Assembly (NCBI GenBank): GCA_030737875.1
Contig: CM060920.1
Span: 476,438,861 to 476,502,860 of the forward strand
Reading direction: 5' to 3'
DNA from: Allium sativum
Lineage: Eukaryota > Streptophyta > Magnoliopsida > Asparagales > Amaryllidaceae
Length of the DNA stretch: 64,000 nt
In this document: piece by piece, positions 35,001 through 46,200 of the stretch
How the letters are laid out: each line of letters starts with the position of its first letter
Numbering within the stretch: the stretch's first letter is position 1
Made by a program: the position numbers and the translations under genes
The notes under the pieces: generated by a model
Database searches by the model: none
What the model saw: the letters and a program-made list of their open reading frames with translations, nothing else
Told to the model about the DNA's origin: nothing

Positions 35001-35548
35001 TATCATTAACCTAAACTGCATTTTATCATATTTCGACCGGATAATATACATAACATAAACAAAACAGACTAAAAACTATTATATAAAAAGAGAACCATTA
35101 ATCATTTCCATACAAATTAAGTTGAACATAGTCTCCATATTTTTTTTACATAAATTCCTGAACAAAGATAATACTCGTAAACAAACTTCATACAACATTA
35201 GACAAAAACACGATATCTCCACTGGCCGCTAAGATAGCAAATGCAGTTGCAGATATTTCTGACTAACACATAATAAAAAACACACGTTAGTCATCAAATT
35301 AGTTATTTTAGTAATGAAGCAATACAAATTAAGCAGCACCTGTAACTTGATTTAAAAAATATAAAAAATGATAACAAAATATATTAGAAAAATGATAACA
35401 AAAAAACATATGTAATTTACCTTGATAGTTAAGAAGCACCTGTAACATGATTTAAAAAGTATTAAAAAAGGAAGTAAATTAGAAAATTGAGAAATTAACA
35501 AAGTAGAAAAAGGAAATAAAGTGATGGGAAAAAGGGAGTAAATCATAC
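35001..35548. other. CACTA interior, left, no gene recognised
   Basis: AT-rich. A roughly 45-bp sequence beginning AAGCAGCACCTGTAACTTGA at about 35331 recurs with changes at about 35432. No coding signal is recognised until the CML-like exon. Confidence 0.5.
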
Positions 35549-35724
35549 TCGCTGAAGTTGTCGTATTCAATAGGCCAGGTCTTGCCTCTAGATTTGTCTA
35601 ACTTGGAACCAAGCAAGTCAAGAACAACAGGAGATACAAAAAATACAAGGCTCATAAGAGCATCTCTAAGCCCTGAAGTGTCAATTCTTCCACTGCGGTC
35701 TCGATCTGCTCTCACAAGGATAGA
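35549..35724 (-). pseudogene. Captured exon of a penta-EF-hand calcium-binding gene (CML49/50-like)
   Basis: Minus-strand translation reads DRDRSGRIDTSGLRDALMSL, then VFFVSPVVLDLLGSKLDKSR and PIEYDNFSE. This is the EF-hand and following helix of plant sorcin-like proteins CML49/CML50. It is bounded by an intron acceptor (TTCCAG, 35725-35730) and a possible GTATGA donor next to 35549, so a genomic exon with introns was taken, not a cDNA. The calcium loop has Gly at position 12, where Glu is required, and GLY/GGK changes elsewhere, so binding is probably lost. Only about 58 of some 300 or more residues of the family are here. Confidence 0.75.
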
Positions 35725-38161
35725 CTGGAATATTACACGATACTGTGATTTTTCTTGTGTACAAATCATATAAAAATGGTAATATACCCCCACTTTAAAT
35801 GATATATTAAAGACCAACATATTCAAAATTTCTTCCACATACTTGTAATATGGATGTTTATAGCACTATCGTTTATATATGAAATAAAATGTTTGTCATA
35901 TGGGCAAAATTCTGTGATGTGGCAAAACATATATTATTTCTAGTGTGGGGAAGGCTATCACAAGTTTGTTTCAGTATTCTATGCAGGTTATGTAACTAAG
36001 AATGTGCAAATAAAGCATTCTATTTCCCACCAAAATAATAGATCATGATAACAATTGCCAGTATCCTCCATCTTTGAAGACTGCAAAACACAGAGGTAAA
36101 TTCCTTTGGTCCTGCAAAGTTCACATTTAACTAGTATCAGTAATTGCCTACAAGAAATGGTAATTGAGTAAACATCTTTGTAGTGTTGCAGGGGCAAAGA
36201 ATAATTAGAGGAATATGTCATTCCCACTCCAAGAGTGAACCATCTCCACTTCACTCAGGTATTTCATATGAAGGGAAGTGCACTGCAAGCCGTTTTTTTT
36301 TTGAAGTGGGAATAACATTTGCATTAGATATAATGCATAGGCGGATGGCATAGCTCAAGAAATTGAAATAAAAATTAAATTAAACTGTATAGTTAAATTA
36401 ATAGAGAAATTTAGAAAAACAGATCAAAAAAAACCGACATAGATATTACAGACAAGTAATAAGATGCGAACATGAGAGCATATCATGGTAGTTAAAAAGA
36501 ACAAACTCTGGCAAAGTTTTACTTTTCAGTTTAGCCTACATTACTTGATTAAAGCTGTGTTATCAGCAATTCACCTAATTATTTTGATAGATAATAAGGA
36601 TATTTGAAAGAAGGAAAAATGTTACTATAATTTTGAGGGTTATGTTTAACTCCATATATTGACGTTTAAACAATAAGCGTATGGCCACCCATCAATATAA
36701 AATATAGTTCATTACATCATTGCTTTCACAGTCCAGCAATTTTAAGGCACGGTAACTGACAACACGTTGTGCATAATTTTTAAAAAATACTTGCCACAAG
36801 TACCACATTACAGTAATGATGTCATTACAGCAAATAATGTATTGTGTTGATGCCAGAATAATCTCTGGCATTTCCCTCATATCAAATTCTACACACTAGA
36901 AATGTCTAATATGACTTGCACAAATGTTGTGTCCGGGACACTAACTCATGCATTTATCATGCTTAATATAACGATAATTTGTTATAATGACGAGAGAAAA
37001 GAATAACAAAATTAGGATTCAATATCCAGATGTAATGATAAGAAGGAAAACATGATTGCATTAAAATTCAGGATCAGAAAATCCTAAATGAGGGCAACAA
37101 CATGCTGATAATTATTGATAAGATAGTATAATACACTTCACTTCAGGAATAATCTAAAAACATATAAGAACCCAAGAAAGCAAAGAAGAGTAAGAACAAA
37201 GTAAAAATGAAATACGCGCCCAAAAGGGAAAAAATATCTGGTGGGCCCCACATGTGTAAAATTAACTAGTAAATCAGTTTTTCCCCAGCAATGATCCAAC
37301 GTGCAGCCCACTCGCTTTTGTGCGAGTGCTGTAAACATCTATCATTTTATATAATCAAAACCGTGCATATATGTGTTGATTCTTGTGGTACAACTATTGT
37401 TACTGTTATTATTTCCATTTCTAATGCTTTTATTGTTACGTGTATAAATTCCAGCTGTTCCCTTGAATTAATTCAAACAATAACCTCTGCAGTACCGACC
37501 AGCTTCTACATACATAAATCCCCCTTCCCCCCTAATAAAAAAAAGACCCACTGATTAAGTTAAAACTTCAATGTATAAAAATGGTAGAAAAAAGGGATGT
37601 TGAAATTTTGAGACACAAACCTGCTAGTAAACATGTGCTCTCTAACTCCAAGTATAGTGAGATATATAACACCATCTTGATTTTAAACAAATTTTTGCAG
37701 TAAATTTCTCATTTTAAAAGCCTCCTCTAGGTAATTTTCCTACAATATTGATATTCTTTTAGAAATAAGTATGGATATAGCAAAGCAACAACAGAAATAA
37801 TTACCTGGTCTATGTCTATAGTTTGTAAACCTTCACCTCATGTAAATATTATGGCATGGTTTTGATTTTCTGGTTTGCCTTCACAAAGTAGCAGGACACG
37901 GAAGATTTATCCAATATAAAACCTAGCCAGAAGATCCAAGTATCGTACTTACAAGTCAGTATTTCTGAATTTGCAAGTGCATTTGCAAGACAGAAAACCT
38001 AGACATAGAGTGCTTATTTGAATACAATATTATGCACACGCTTAAAAATGGCATGATACAATAACCCAAAATTTCTCTTATGTGTCTGTATGTGTGCATG
38101 TGTATAATATGTGCGTGAGTGCATGCAAAACATCAGAAAATAATCAGTAAGATTTGTCTAC
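35725..38161. other. CACTA interior between the CML-like and villin-like exons
   Basis: AT-rich, with short unsupported frames on both strands (e.g. 35988-36254 and 37138-37338, minus). Some of it may be intron sequence taken with the gene pieces. A poly-T run lies at 36294-36302 and TG-rich alternation at about 38085-38125. Nothing else is recognised. Confidence 0.5.
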
Positions 38162-38304
38162 CTCAACGCCCTTCTTCCCGAACCAAGTGCCTACAGGTTA
38201 CTCCTCTTTGTCAACATCACGACATGGCTACTGCAGTCTCCAGTGTATAACCTTGATGGGTCAGAGGAAGAAAGAGTCTTTTCATTTCCATTTACATGCC
38301 AGAC
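38162..38304 (-). pseudogene. Captured villin exon, downstream
   Basis: Bounded by an acceptor (TTTTGCAG just above 38304) and a donor (GTAGAC just below 38162). It reads VWHVNGNEKTLSSSDPSRLYTGDC, then after a frame change DKEE-stop-PVGTWFGKKGVE, matching the gelsolin-type domain of plant villins (VLN4/5-like) in order. A frameshift and a stop where Tyr is expected make it non-functional. Villin bundles actin filaments. Confidence 0.82.
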
Positions 38305-38436
38305 CTGCAAAATAAATGTGTTATCATACATGAAAATAAGGAACTTTTTCACCCTTCAAAGTACGTAATTTACAATATTTCATCAAATTGGAAAATAGAA
38401 ATATACGACTAATTACATTTATAACCATCAAAGTAC

Positions 38437-38536
38437 CTGGAGTCTTCCTGTGTACTCAATGTAGGTCGAGGTTCCTCCTGAACAAGATAAGATTTCATAA
38501 GTCCTTTGACATCCAAACCTTGGCACTTTAGGAGAG
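38437..38536 (-). pseudogene. Captured villin exon, upstream
   Basis: 100 bp between an acceptor (CCCTGTAG above 38536) and a donor (GTACTT below 38437). It reads LLKCQGLDVKGLMKSYLVQE followed by EPRP and TLSTQEDSR, the villin linker that precedes the domain encoded at 38162-38304. The frame is open. The 132-bp gap to the next exon is the retained intron. Confidence 0.8.
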
Positions 38537-38784
38537 CTACAGGGGAGAAAATTGGTTCATATTTCATAACTATTTTATAGGCCAGGGTAGAAAACAAAAA
38601 CTAATCTGCTTATATTTGAACTGTTGTGTCTCTAAACTTAATATTACAAAACTGTTGTGTTTCTAAATTCAATATTGTCACACTATCCGTTGAACAAAGT
38701 CATAATACCTATAGATAAAAGCACAATATCTGTAAATCAAGTTTGCACCAAATACCAATAAAATGAACAACCAAAAATTTTCAT

Positions 38785-39042
38785 ATGCTTGCTACGAAAG
38801 AAGAAAGTCTTGTCTTTCTTTTTTGCACCAACGGTCTTTTAAGTTTTGTAAGTGAGCATATAGAGACCCTGGATGAAATAGATGTGGAGTACAAAGAACT
38901 GGCCTTAAAGTCTGAAATCGAGAAATGGGGTCGTGTGCCTTCGTTAGGATGTGAACCTGCATTTATATCAGATCTTCCTGATGCTGTAATAGAAAAGCCT
39001 TCCTTATGTTGGAGCTATGGTTGTCTCCAGTTTAGAGGCTGA
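38785..39042 (+). CDS. Unidentified reading frame in the CACTA element
   Basis: An 86-codon frame on the strand opposite the villin exons. The first 25 residues (rich in F, L and S) may be intron; from about residue 23 it reads like protein: [40 protein letters not shown] and [17 protein letters not shown]. Codon use and amino-acid balance are more gene-like than the surroundings. I do not recognise it. It may be an exon from a third captured gene, or accidental. Confidence 0.35.
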   Translation: MLATKEESLVFLFCTNGLLSFVSEHIETLDEIDVEYKELALKSEIEKWGRVPSLGCEPAFISDLPDAVIEKPSLCWSYGCLQFRG

Positions 39043-40680
39043 TCAGCCTTTGGTCCCTGTAGGAAGTGTGGAAGATTTGTTAGTGGCACATGACTCAAAA
39101 TAAAATCTTGACTAATAGTTAATAATCTTTAACCATTTATCACTCCCAAATCATCATACATAAATTTTCTTATGAACGATTACGAAACTGAATTTAAGAA
39201 CAGCATGCATGAATGAGAAAATATGGAAAGTTTGAGTTATAGGTCATGAACCCATACAAAGAAGACACAACAAATTTTACATATAAGGTTTAAAAAAAAA
39301 GACGTAAACTGATAATGGAGTTACAGGACATGAGCAGTTGAACAAGCCGAGGATGTGTAGGCTAAGACTACACGGTGTAGGCTCAAATAAATGAATTGAC
39401 TACACGACATGGGCTACACTATATAATAAATATTCCAAACGTGGGATTTGGAAGTTGTCATGTCTTAGTAAAAGACAAGCACTCCTAATATTGTCAACTT
39501 CAAAGTTAATTGATTAGTTTAATAAGTGTTAATTTTTATTATTTTAAGTTTTTTGATAATTATTTTTATAGTTTTGATTTTGATAATAAAACAAAGACCC
39601 TGTAGATCTAAGCAAAGGATACTAGATAGTTGAAAAAAAATGTATCATGGTCTCCAACTACAAATTTTCTATTGTATTCATTTTAGTAAATGCGGCCATG
39701 TACTTTGAAAACTAAATTTTGTTTTCCCAAATCCTAGAACAAACATGTATGTGGTATGTTATATAGATAATTGCACCAGTTTCAAACAAAATGGCTTTTG
39801 ATAATGCAACTTACATATCGGGAAAAATAAAGAAACATAAAATTTGAAAATATTGATCATATTCATAAGTGTAAGATAGATGATTCTAATGTGAGAATTC
39901 AAAATCCTGATATTGCAAATGTTCAGCTTATGGCATCTTCAGTTTACAGCTAAGTCAAGAAAATCGAAACGATGGAAGTCAAATGGTTCAAACAATTCCC
40001 AAATGGAATTGAAGGGCTTAGCTACATCCTCTAATTAATGATTTTTCTTTTATGGAAAGTAAAGGCTACCCTACAAAACAACAAAGAAGATTAGGAACGA
40101 TAAATATTTATCCTTCGCTGCATTTTTAGAGAATACCCATCACTTTAAATATATATGTACCAACCAAAACCAAATATGTACAAAGCAAAAGTACACAGGT
40201 CGATTAATTTTCGCTTCTAACCGAACCCATTACAAACAATTTACAGAAAGTTTAGAAGCTTCCCACCGCATTAGTTTCAGTTTGAACATAATTCTCTTAT
40301 TTGAATCTTTGCATTTAAGCTCCGTCTCCCCTTTAATTGCAAGAGAGATTCATAAATCTGCATTAAAACTATTTCTTGTAAACTGTCCTAAAAAATATCC
40401 CTTCTGCTTATATGTATGGAGTTATATAGAAATTTGTATAACTCCATACATTTTTATTCAAAACTGACCTCAATAATCCCCTATTCTCTTATTTAAAAAT
40501 TTGTATATGACTCCATACATTTGTAGAAAGGTAGAAAAATGGGGTGAGAATCATGAGATGAAGCAGGCGAACGTAAAGTAGACTGCCAAGTAGGACAACA
40601 TAAAAATTTCAGTCTGATTTGGTTTGGCAATACATATTGGTAGGCCCAAATACAATTCAGCATCTTTGACCTCCTCTCTT
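39043..40680. other. CACTA interior without recognised genes
   Basis: AT-rich. An A/G-run and several diverged CTACAC words occur at 39350-39420. No frame with coding character is seen on either strand. Confidence 0.5.
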
Positions 40681-40688
40681 TTCCCTTA

Positions 40689-41098
40689 TGTATATATAAG
40701 AAGCCTTCATTTCTTTATCAGTTAAAACTTCTTTCATTCCCGCATAATACATTTGAATATTTGATATTATTTGTAAAATTGGAAACTGCTGCATTAATAG
40801 GAATGCTTCAAGAACACAGGCTGATGAGTACGATGAAGAGCAGTTCTTGTACTATAGCGTGAACTATAGCAATATCGATAATCATGAAGAAAAGAAGGAG
40901 AAAGAGGAGGAAATGGGAAGGGAGATAAAGACAAAGATAAAGGAGGAATTAGCGAAAGTGTTAAAAAGAAGGGGCAACGTTACAGGCTTCACAGTTAAAG
41001 ATTTGCTGAATGAATTGATGTTGATGAAAAGAAGAGAAGATGGCCAACATTGGAGGCCTAAGTTGAAGAGTATACCCGAAGTAGTAGAGAAGCAATGA
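40689..41098 (+). CDS. TATA-led reading frame of unknown identity in the CACTA element
   Basis: A TATA box (TATATATAAG, 40691-40700) is followed after about 30 bp by a pyrimidine-rich start region. A frame open from 40757 to the TGA at 41096-41098 reads ADEYDEEQFLYYSVNYSNID, then a Lys/Glu-rich helix (residues about 35-65), then NVTGFTVKDLLNELM and HWRPKLKSIPEVVEKQ. There is no ATG in this frame upstream of the helix; ATGs at 40803, 40823 and 40832 are in another frame. It may therefore be a second exon, or a frame that lost its start. The composition suggests real protein-coding origin, and I do not recognise the family. Confidence 0.4.
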
Positions 41099-42940
41099 TG
41101 CTTATTTATTACTTATTCTCTTAGGATTCTTGTTTATTGTGTATATAAACCGATTTTATTCATCGATGATATCATTTTGTTACTGATTTTTGAACTTTTA
41201 CGTATTATGATATGAGCTTGAAATTGATTCAAAGTGAGAAGTTTAATTTCTCCTATACTTCTCCCAAATGTTTACTCTCCATTTTGCGGTCCACATTATG
41301 AAGATGGTGGAGAGCTAGATCAGTTGGTATATATAATCGCATAAACTTATTGACATGTTGTTGACCAGGTTCTTTTGTTATCATGACTTTTCTTTTGCCT
41401 CTTCAAAACTCTTTTCATACCTCTTCTTTTGCCTTTGGTACACAATGCACAGGACATCACCGACTCATTTACTGTTAGAAGACATACAATCTAAATCCCG
41501 ATCTTGCGGTTTTTCTATCACCACCAGATCAGCACGCGCCATCATAAGATTCAATTCAGAAAAATACAAAAAGACAAACTTACTTTTGTGTTTTTATTAA
41601 AAAATATTTAATTTACTAACATCAATCTCTTTATTCGTGTGCTTTGAACAAATCTTCTGAAGGTAGGTGCCACTAATGCAAGTAACTAATGCAGAAAGGA
41701 AAAAAAGAATATCAAAGAACATAAACAAAACATACATAATCTTGGGGAGAAAACAAGAGAAACTAATCCATACGTAATAATTCTACGGTCAAGAAATCAG
41801 TTTTTGTTTCTACTTTCTAGTCCTCTTCCTCTCTTAACCATCTTAGAATCCTATATACGATGAATTCTGAATCCCAAAATGCAAAACTTGAAGCGGAAAA
41901 TTGGCCTAGGATTGTTGATACACCAAAAAACTTCATCAGCATTGCAAACTTCTGTGAATGTTCAATAAACTTTACACTTCTAGGATCTTGAATACAAACG
42001 GACAATATCCTAATTCGTAAATTAACACTTCCTGAAAGATACAAATCATTTCCGATTCATTTTTTAAAGACAAAATTTTAATATAGGCTTGCATTTACTA
42101 AAATCTAGAACATACATACATGTTTGTGTCTGTACATAGAGTAGTGTGCCACATCTTAAAATTGAAAATGTTCCCAATCCTACCTTTACAACTAACTAAT
42201 TTGGAATTGTGTTAAACAAATTCAAATCCTCATGGCTCAGCACACAAAAATTGATAGTCCATCATCCAAAAAATAAGACGTTGTATATGGTTTGGCAAGA
42301 AGGCATGAGTGGACTTGAGCATATGGTCCTAAAACAAAATCTGGTTGTAAGCATAAGTAGTTTGAGCAATGTTTCAAACTGGTTTTAGGACATGCAGAAT
42401 GTTTCATATTAATATATTTGAACATCGTTTTCTAAGACTTTTCCCAACATGATGAACTAATGAACTGATTGCTTAGTCCACCTGGTACTTTTCATAAACA
42501 CAAATAGGAGACTAAAATGGATTAAAGTGTTAAAAATATTCTCTTTAAAATTTAAGCAATGTTTGTAAATAAAAAGCTTACATAAATATTACATAATGAC
42601 CTGCTAAAGTTTAAAATAGTGGAGAGGACCTTCATTTCTACAAGTCATCCTTTACCCATAAACATCTGACCGCAACTTCTTAAATTTGATTGATGAATCT
42701 AGAATATTGTACACTGTTTGGCCACCTTCAACGCTTGTTTTTCTGAAAAGAAAAGGGACCTTGTATGTCACACAATCCATTAAAAACAATTTACAGAAAT
42801 GATACTTTGCTCAAACAATTTACATCCACAAGATTTCAGCCACAAAGCAAAAGGAATTCAGGTTAAACAATAGACTCAGTCAAATATGAAACTTCGCAAT
42901 TATGAACTCGACTGAAAACTAGGGTTAAGAATAAAAAATC
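41099..42940. other. CACTA interior, right, no gene recognised
   Basis: AT-rich; only unsupported short frames (e.g. 41817-42044 and 42237-42425, minus). No repeats of note. Confidence 0.5.
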
Positions 42941-43249
42941 TTACCAGTTACGCCTGTTTAGGGCAATAATACGCGGATTCGACGCACATAAAAAGCCAAC
43001 GAGAGAGATGCCTAACCATAATCCAATGCAGAGGATGAAGGAAGATGCGAGGCCAATTGAAATCGAAATGGATAAGAGGGAAAATGAAACCGACGAAGGG
43101 GGAAATGAATTATCTACGAAAGGGGAGAACCGTTTTTTCTTTTCTCCTAATAAAATTAATCGTAATTGACTAATATCTTCAGCGTTTAACCCAAGAAATG
43201 ACCCTCGGCAACTTACAATCAACAGCTTAAAAGGTATGAACGCTGACAC
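42941..43249 (-). CDS. Hydrophobic frame next to the right CACTA terminus
   Basis: 102 codons on the minus strand starting 30 bp inside the right terminus. Residues 58-92 are a long hydrophobic stretch (SISIGLASSFILCIGLWLG and following), which would be a membrane segment; residues 1-40 include SCRGSFLGLNAEDISQLRL. The right end of CACTA elements often carries the promoter and first exon of the transposase gene, but no transposase motif is seen. This may be accidental. Confidence 0.25.
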   Translation of the reverse strand: MSAFIPFKLLIVSCRGSFLGLNAEDISQLRLILLGEKKKRFSPFVDNSFPPSSVSFSLLSISISIGLASSFILCIGLWLGISLVGFLCASNPRIIALNRRNW

Positions 43250-43282
43250 CCAATGCAGTCAAAACCTAATTTTGTTGTAGTG

Positions 43283-46200
43283 TGACGCCACTCCTAGCTA
43301 GAAGGAAACGCATGTCCTCCCTGATGTCCTTTCCCGTTTCTGGTTCACACCGGGGTGTGAGGCTCGCAAATTAACGCTACACAAAGCTACGCTATATTAA
43401 AGCCGTGCTTTGATCATCAACCACAAGACCCTGCTTTTCAATAGAAGCCTTAGTCATTTGCATCTCAGCATGCCACACAGGAAATTCACGCTATGCAACC
43501 GATGTCTATCAATCACACAGAATGAAATCCGATGTTAGACACACATCCATTCACAAGTTCGTTCTGTGTGTGAACGAAACCGGAGGCACCTTATTCCTTC
43601 CCCATATGTCCAATACAGGGGAGAGGTCCTCGCATATCCGGTCGATCTCTAAGTACGTCTGGACGATCACCACTTATTACCTTGTCTTGAGTGTACAGCC
43701 CAATCAAGACATCAGTAATCATCCAAACGATGTGAAGACCTCCAGTCTTCGACCACCGTCTTCATCCTCGACATATCATTGAATCAGTTATTCAAAATGG
43801 GATAAACCCTGTCTTTCCGAATAACTCGCGTATATAATAAACTAGTGCTATAAAAACACAACATACGCCTTATTCCAATCCAGAACATTTCTTTATTCAA
43901 ATATTCTTATACTTTGGGAAAGGTTTCCATTAATTTTATCAAAGATAAATTCTTTAAATTTATTCTTTAATCTTCCTTTGAATATCAATTCAAACCAGAT
44001 TATGGTTTATCCAAACTAGTCGGGATTAGCGCACCTTACCGAAATAATCATTTGTTTAATTTCCCAATCCCAACCTATTCATCCCATGAAGCAAAACTGG
44101 TAATGCTTCATATCTAACACCACGGTGTTATCGGTAAATTCAATTACCATATCACGTTCAAATCTAATTAAAGATTTAACTATCGCCTGGAGCAAAACTG
44201 GTGATACTCCATTCTCGATCATTTCAATCTAATTAAAGATTCATTAAAACTCCACTTGGTTTTAATCTTCCCAAAAATCAATATTAAAGATTGTTTAACT
44301 TGGGAAATCATATCCTATCTTTAACTGGGTTAAAGAACCAATGTCCTTTAAAACACGGTTCACGATAAACCCAAAATCACATTCCATTCCATCAACCTTT
44401 AACCGTAAATTAGCAAGTGAACAATTCCTTAAGTATTAACCCTGAAGGTCGAAACCAACATCAGATCAATACCCAGGAAACCATTCAACTTAACTAATCT
44501 CTAGTTAGTTTCTGGTTTTCTTAACTCCATTGGGTCTAAGAACAGTATTATTAAAGATACCATTCACGACAACCCAAAATCTCATTCCATTCCATCAGCC
44601 TCTAGCAAGTGAACAATTCCCCAAGTATTAACCCCGAAGGCCGAAACCAACATCAGATTAATACCCAGGAAACCATTCAACTTAACTAATCTCCAGTTAG
44701 TTTCTGATTTTCTTAACTCCATTGGGTCTAAGAAAAGTATTATTAAAGATACCATTCATGACAACCCAAAATCTCATTCGATTATTAATCGGGTTAAAGA
44801 ATAAGTGTTATTTAAAACACCGTTCATGATAAACCCAAAAACCAATTTCAATTCAATTCCAATTAAATATTAATTAATTGGTATACTTCATTAAATCTAA
44901 ATAAAAAGATTTAATCCTTTCTCAACTGGGTTCAAGAACAGTGTTAATGAAGACACCATTCACGACAAACCCAAAATCACATTTGATATTAAATACAAGG
45001 CACTGAATAGAAAATATATCGGCTTATATTCAATATCAGATTCTGTAATCAACAAATACCATATTGCAATAACGATATATATATCTTCAAAATTTCTCCA
45101 CAATATCTGTATAATCACGGAATCCAATATCGAAATATTCCGAAGATAATTTCGATTCAAATCCATTCCAATTCATATAATGGAAATTCTGGTTATTTTT
45201 TAAACCATTTCAATTCCAATTTAATTATTTAAAAATATTGGATTCCATAATTCTAGTTCATAACTAGTTCATTTCGATAAAAATATATTTTTGTCCTTTC
45301 GAATATGGAATTTTTCATCTCAATTCATTCCAAATCATTTCTTATGATTTTACACTAATTGTAGATATTTTTAATAATTTTATCAAGGCCCGTACAGTCG
45401 ATTTCCATAAACGGCCATCGAACTGCACTTACAATGACCTTTTCCAAATTTGATTTGGACATAATTCCAAATCCAACCGTTAGATTTCTAATTTCTTGTA
45501 TTCATTAGAAAGCTCTTTTCAAAACGAACCAAACGGTTCCGGTTTTAGGAGAATCCGACGGTCGGATCTCCCGTAATGTCCATTCGAAGTCAATGGTCGA
45601 AATTCGCGAACTACTGCAGCGCGTTCTATTCAGGCCATTATATTATATATATATATAATATATATTTCGTCGATTTCCATTTAAAACGTATTTTATAAAT
45701 TGTTTTAAACTCGTTTTCAAAACAGTTTCAACTTCATATTCAATTTTAAATAAAAATTGGATATTCCATATCATTAATATATAAATGATAATATTTTCAA
45801 AATGTTATATTTTGAAATCAATTCCTTTTCGATATTCATTATAAAAATGAATAAAATCGATATAAATATCGTTCACGTCAAAATGGCGTTATCTAATCAA
45901 CACGGCTATATATATTTAAATATATTCGTGTCCATCCCAAATCGGACATCAAAATCACAATTTGATCTATTACTGAATATTATTTTAAAATATTCATTAT
46001 TTTAAAATATTCATTACTTTAAAATATTCATTCTTTTTGAACTGGAATCAGACACAGTCAATTACCATATAATTTGATTTATATGGATTTCATACAACAC
46101 ATGTATACAACAACAATCAAACACCGTCAACGATCATCCAGAGTGCATTCTACACTGCATAAGCATCAAATATAAATATTTAACACTTACAACAGTCTGT

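Larger units (their letters stand above)
34550..43282. mobile_element. Element H: CACTA (En/Spm) transposon with captured gene pieces
   Basis: 8,733 bp beginning CACTACACCAAAATGAG and ending in the complement of CACTACAACAAAATTAGG, flanked by TGA at 34547-34549 and 43283-43285. The other LTR of G has the empty site (50670-50676). The first 430 bp hold about eight copies of an ACAGCGTTT-like word in both orientations (e.g. 34605, 34620, 34672, 34700, 34790, 34845, 34930), the sub-terminal repeats expected for transposase binding; two occur near the right end (about 43177 and 43240). No TNPA or TNPD transposase motif is recognised, so it is non-autonomous. Inside are pieces of plant genes. Confidence 0.9.

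Noticed and set aside
35001..43249. Search for CACTA transposase genes (TNPA/TNPD)
   Set aside because: No transposase motif was recognised on either strand; the frames present are short or belong to captured genes.
43522..43782. 86-codon frame also visible in the partner LTR (50844-51218)
   Set aside because: Both are LTR sequence. Lengths differ and there is no domain; similarity is explained by the LTR duplication.
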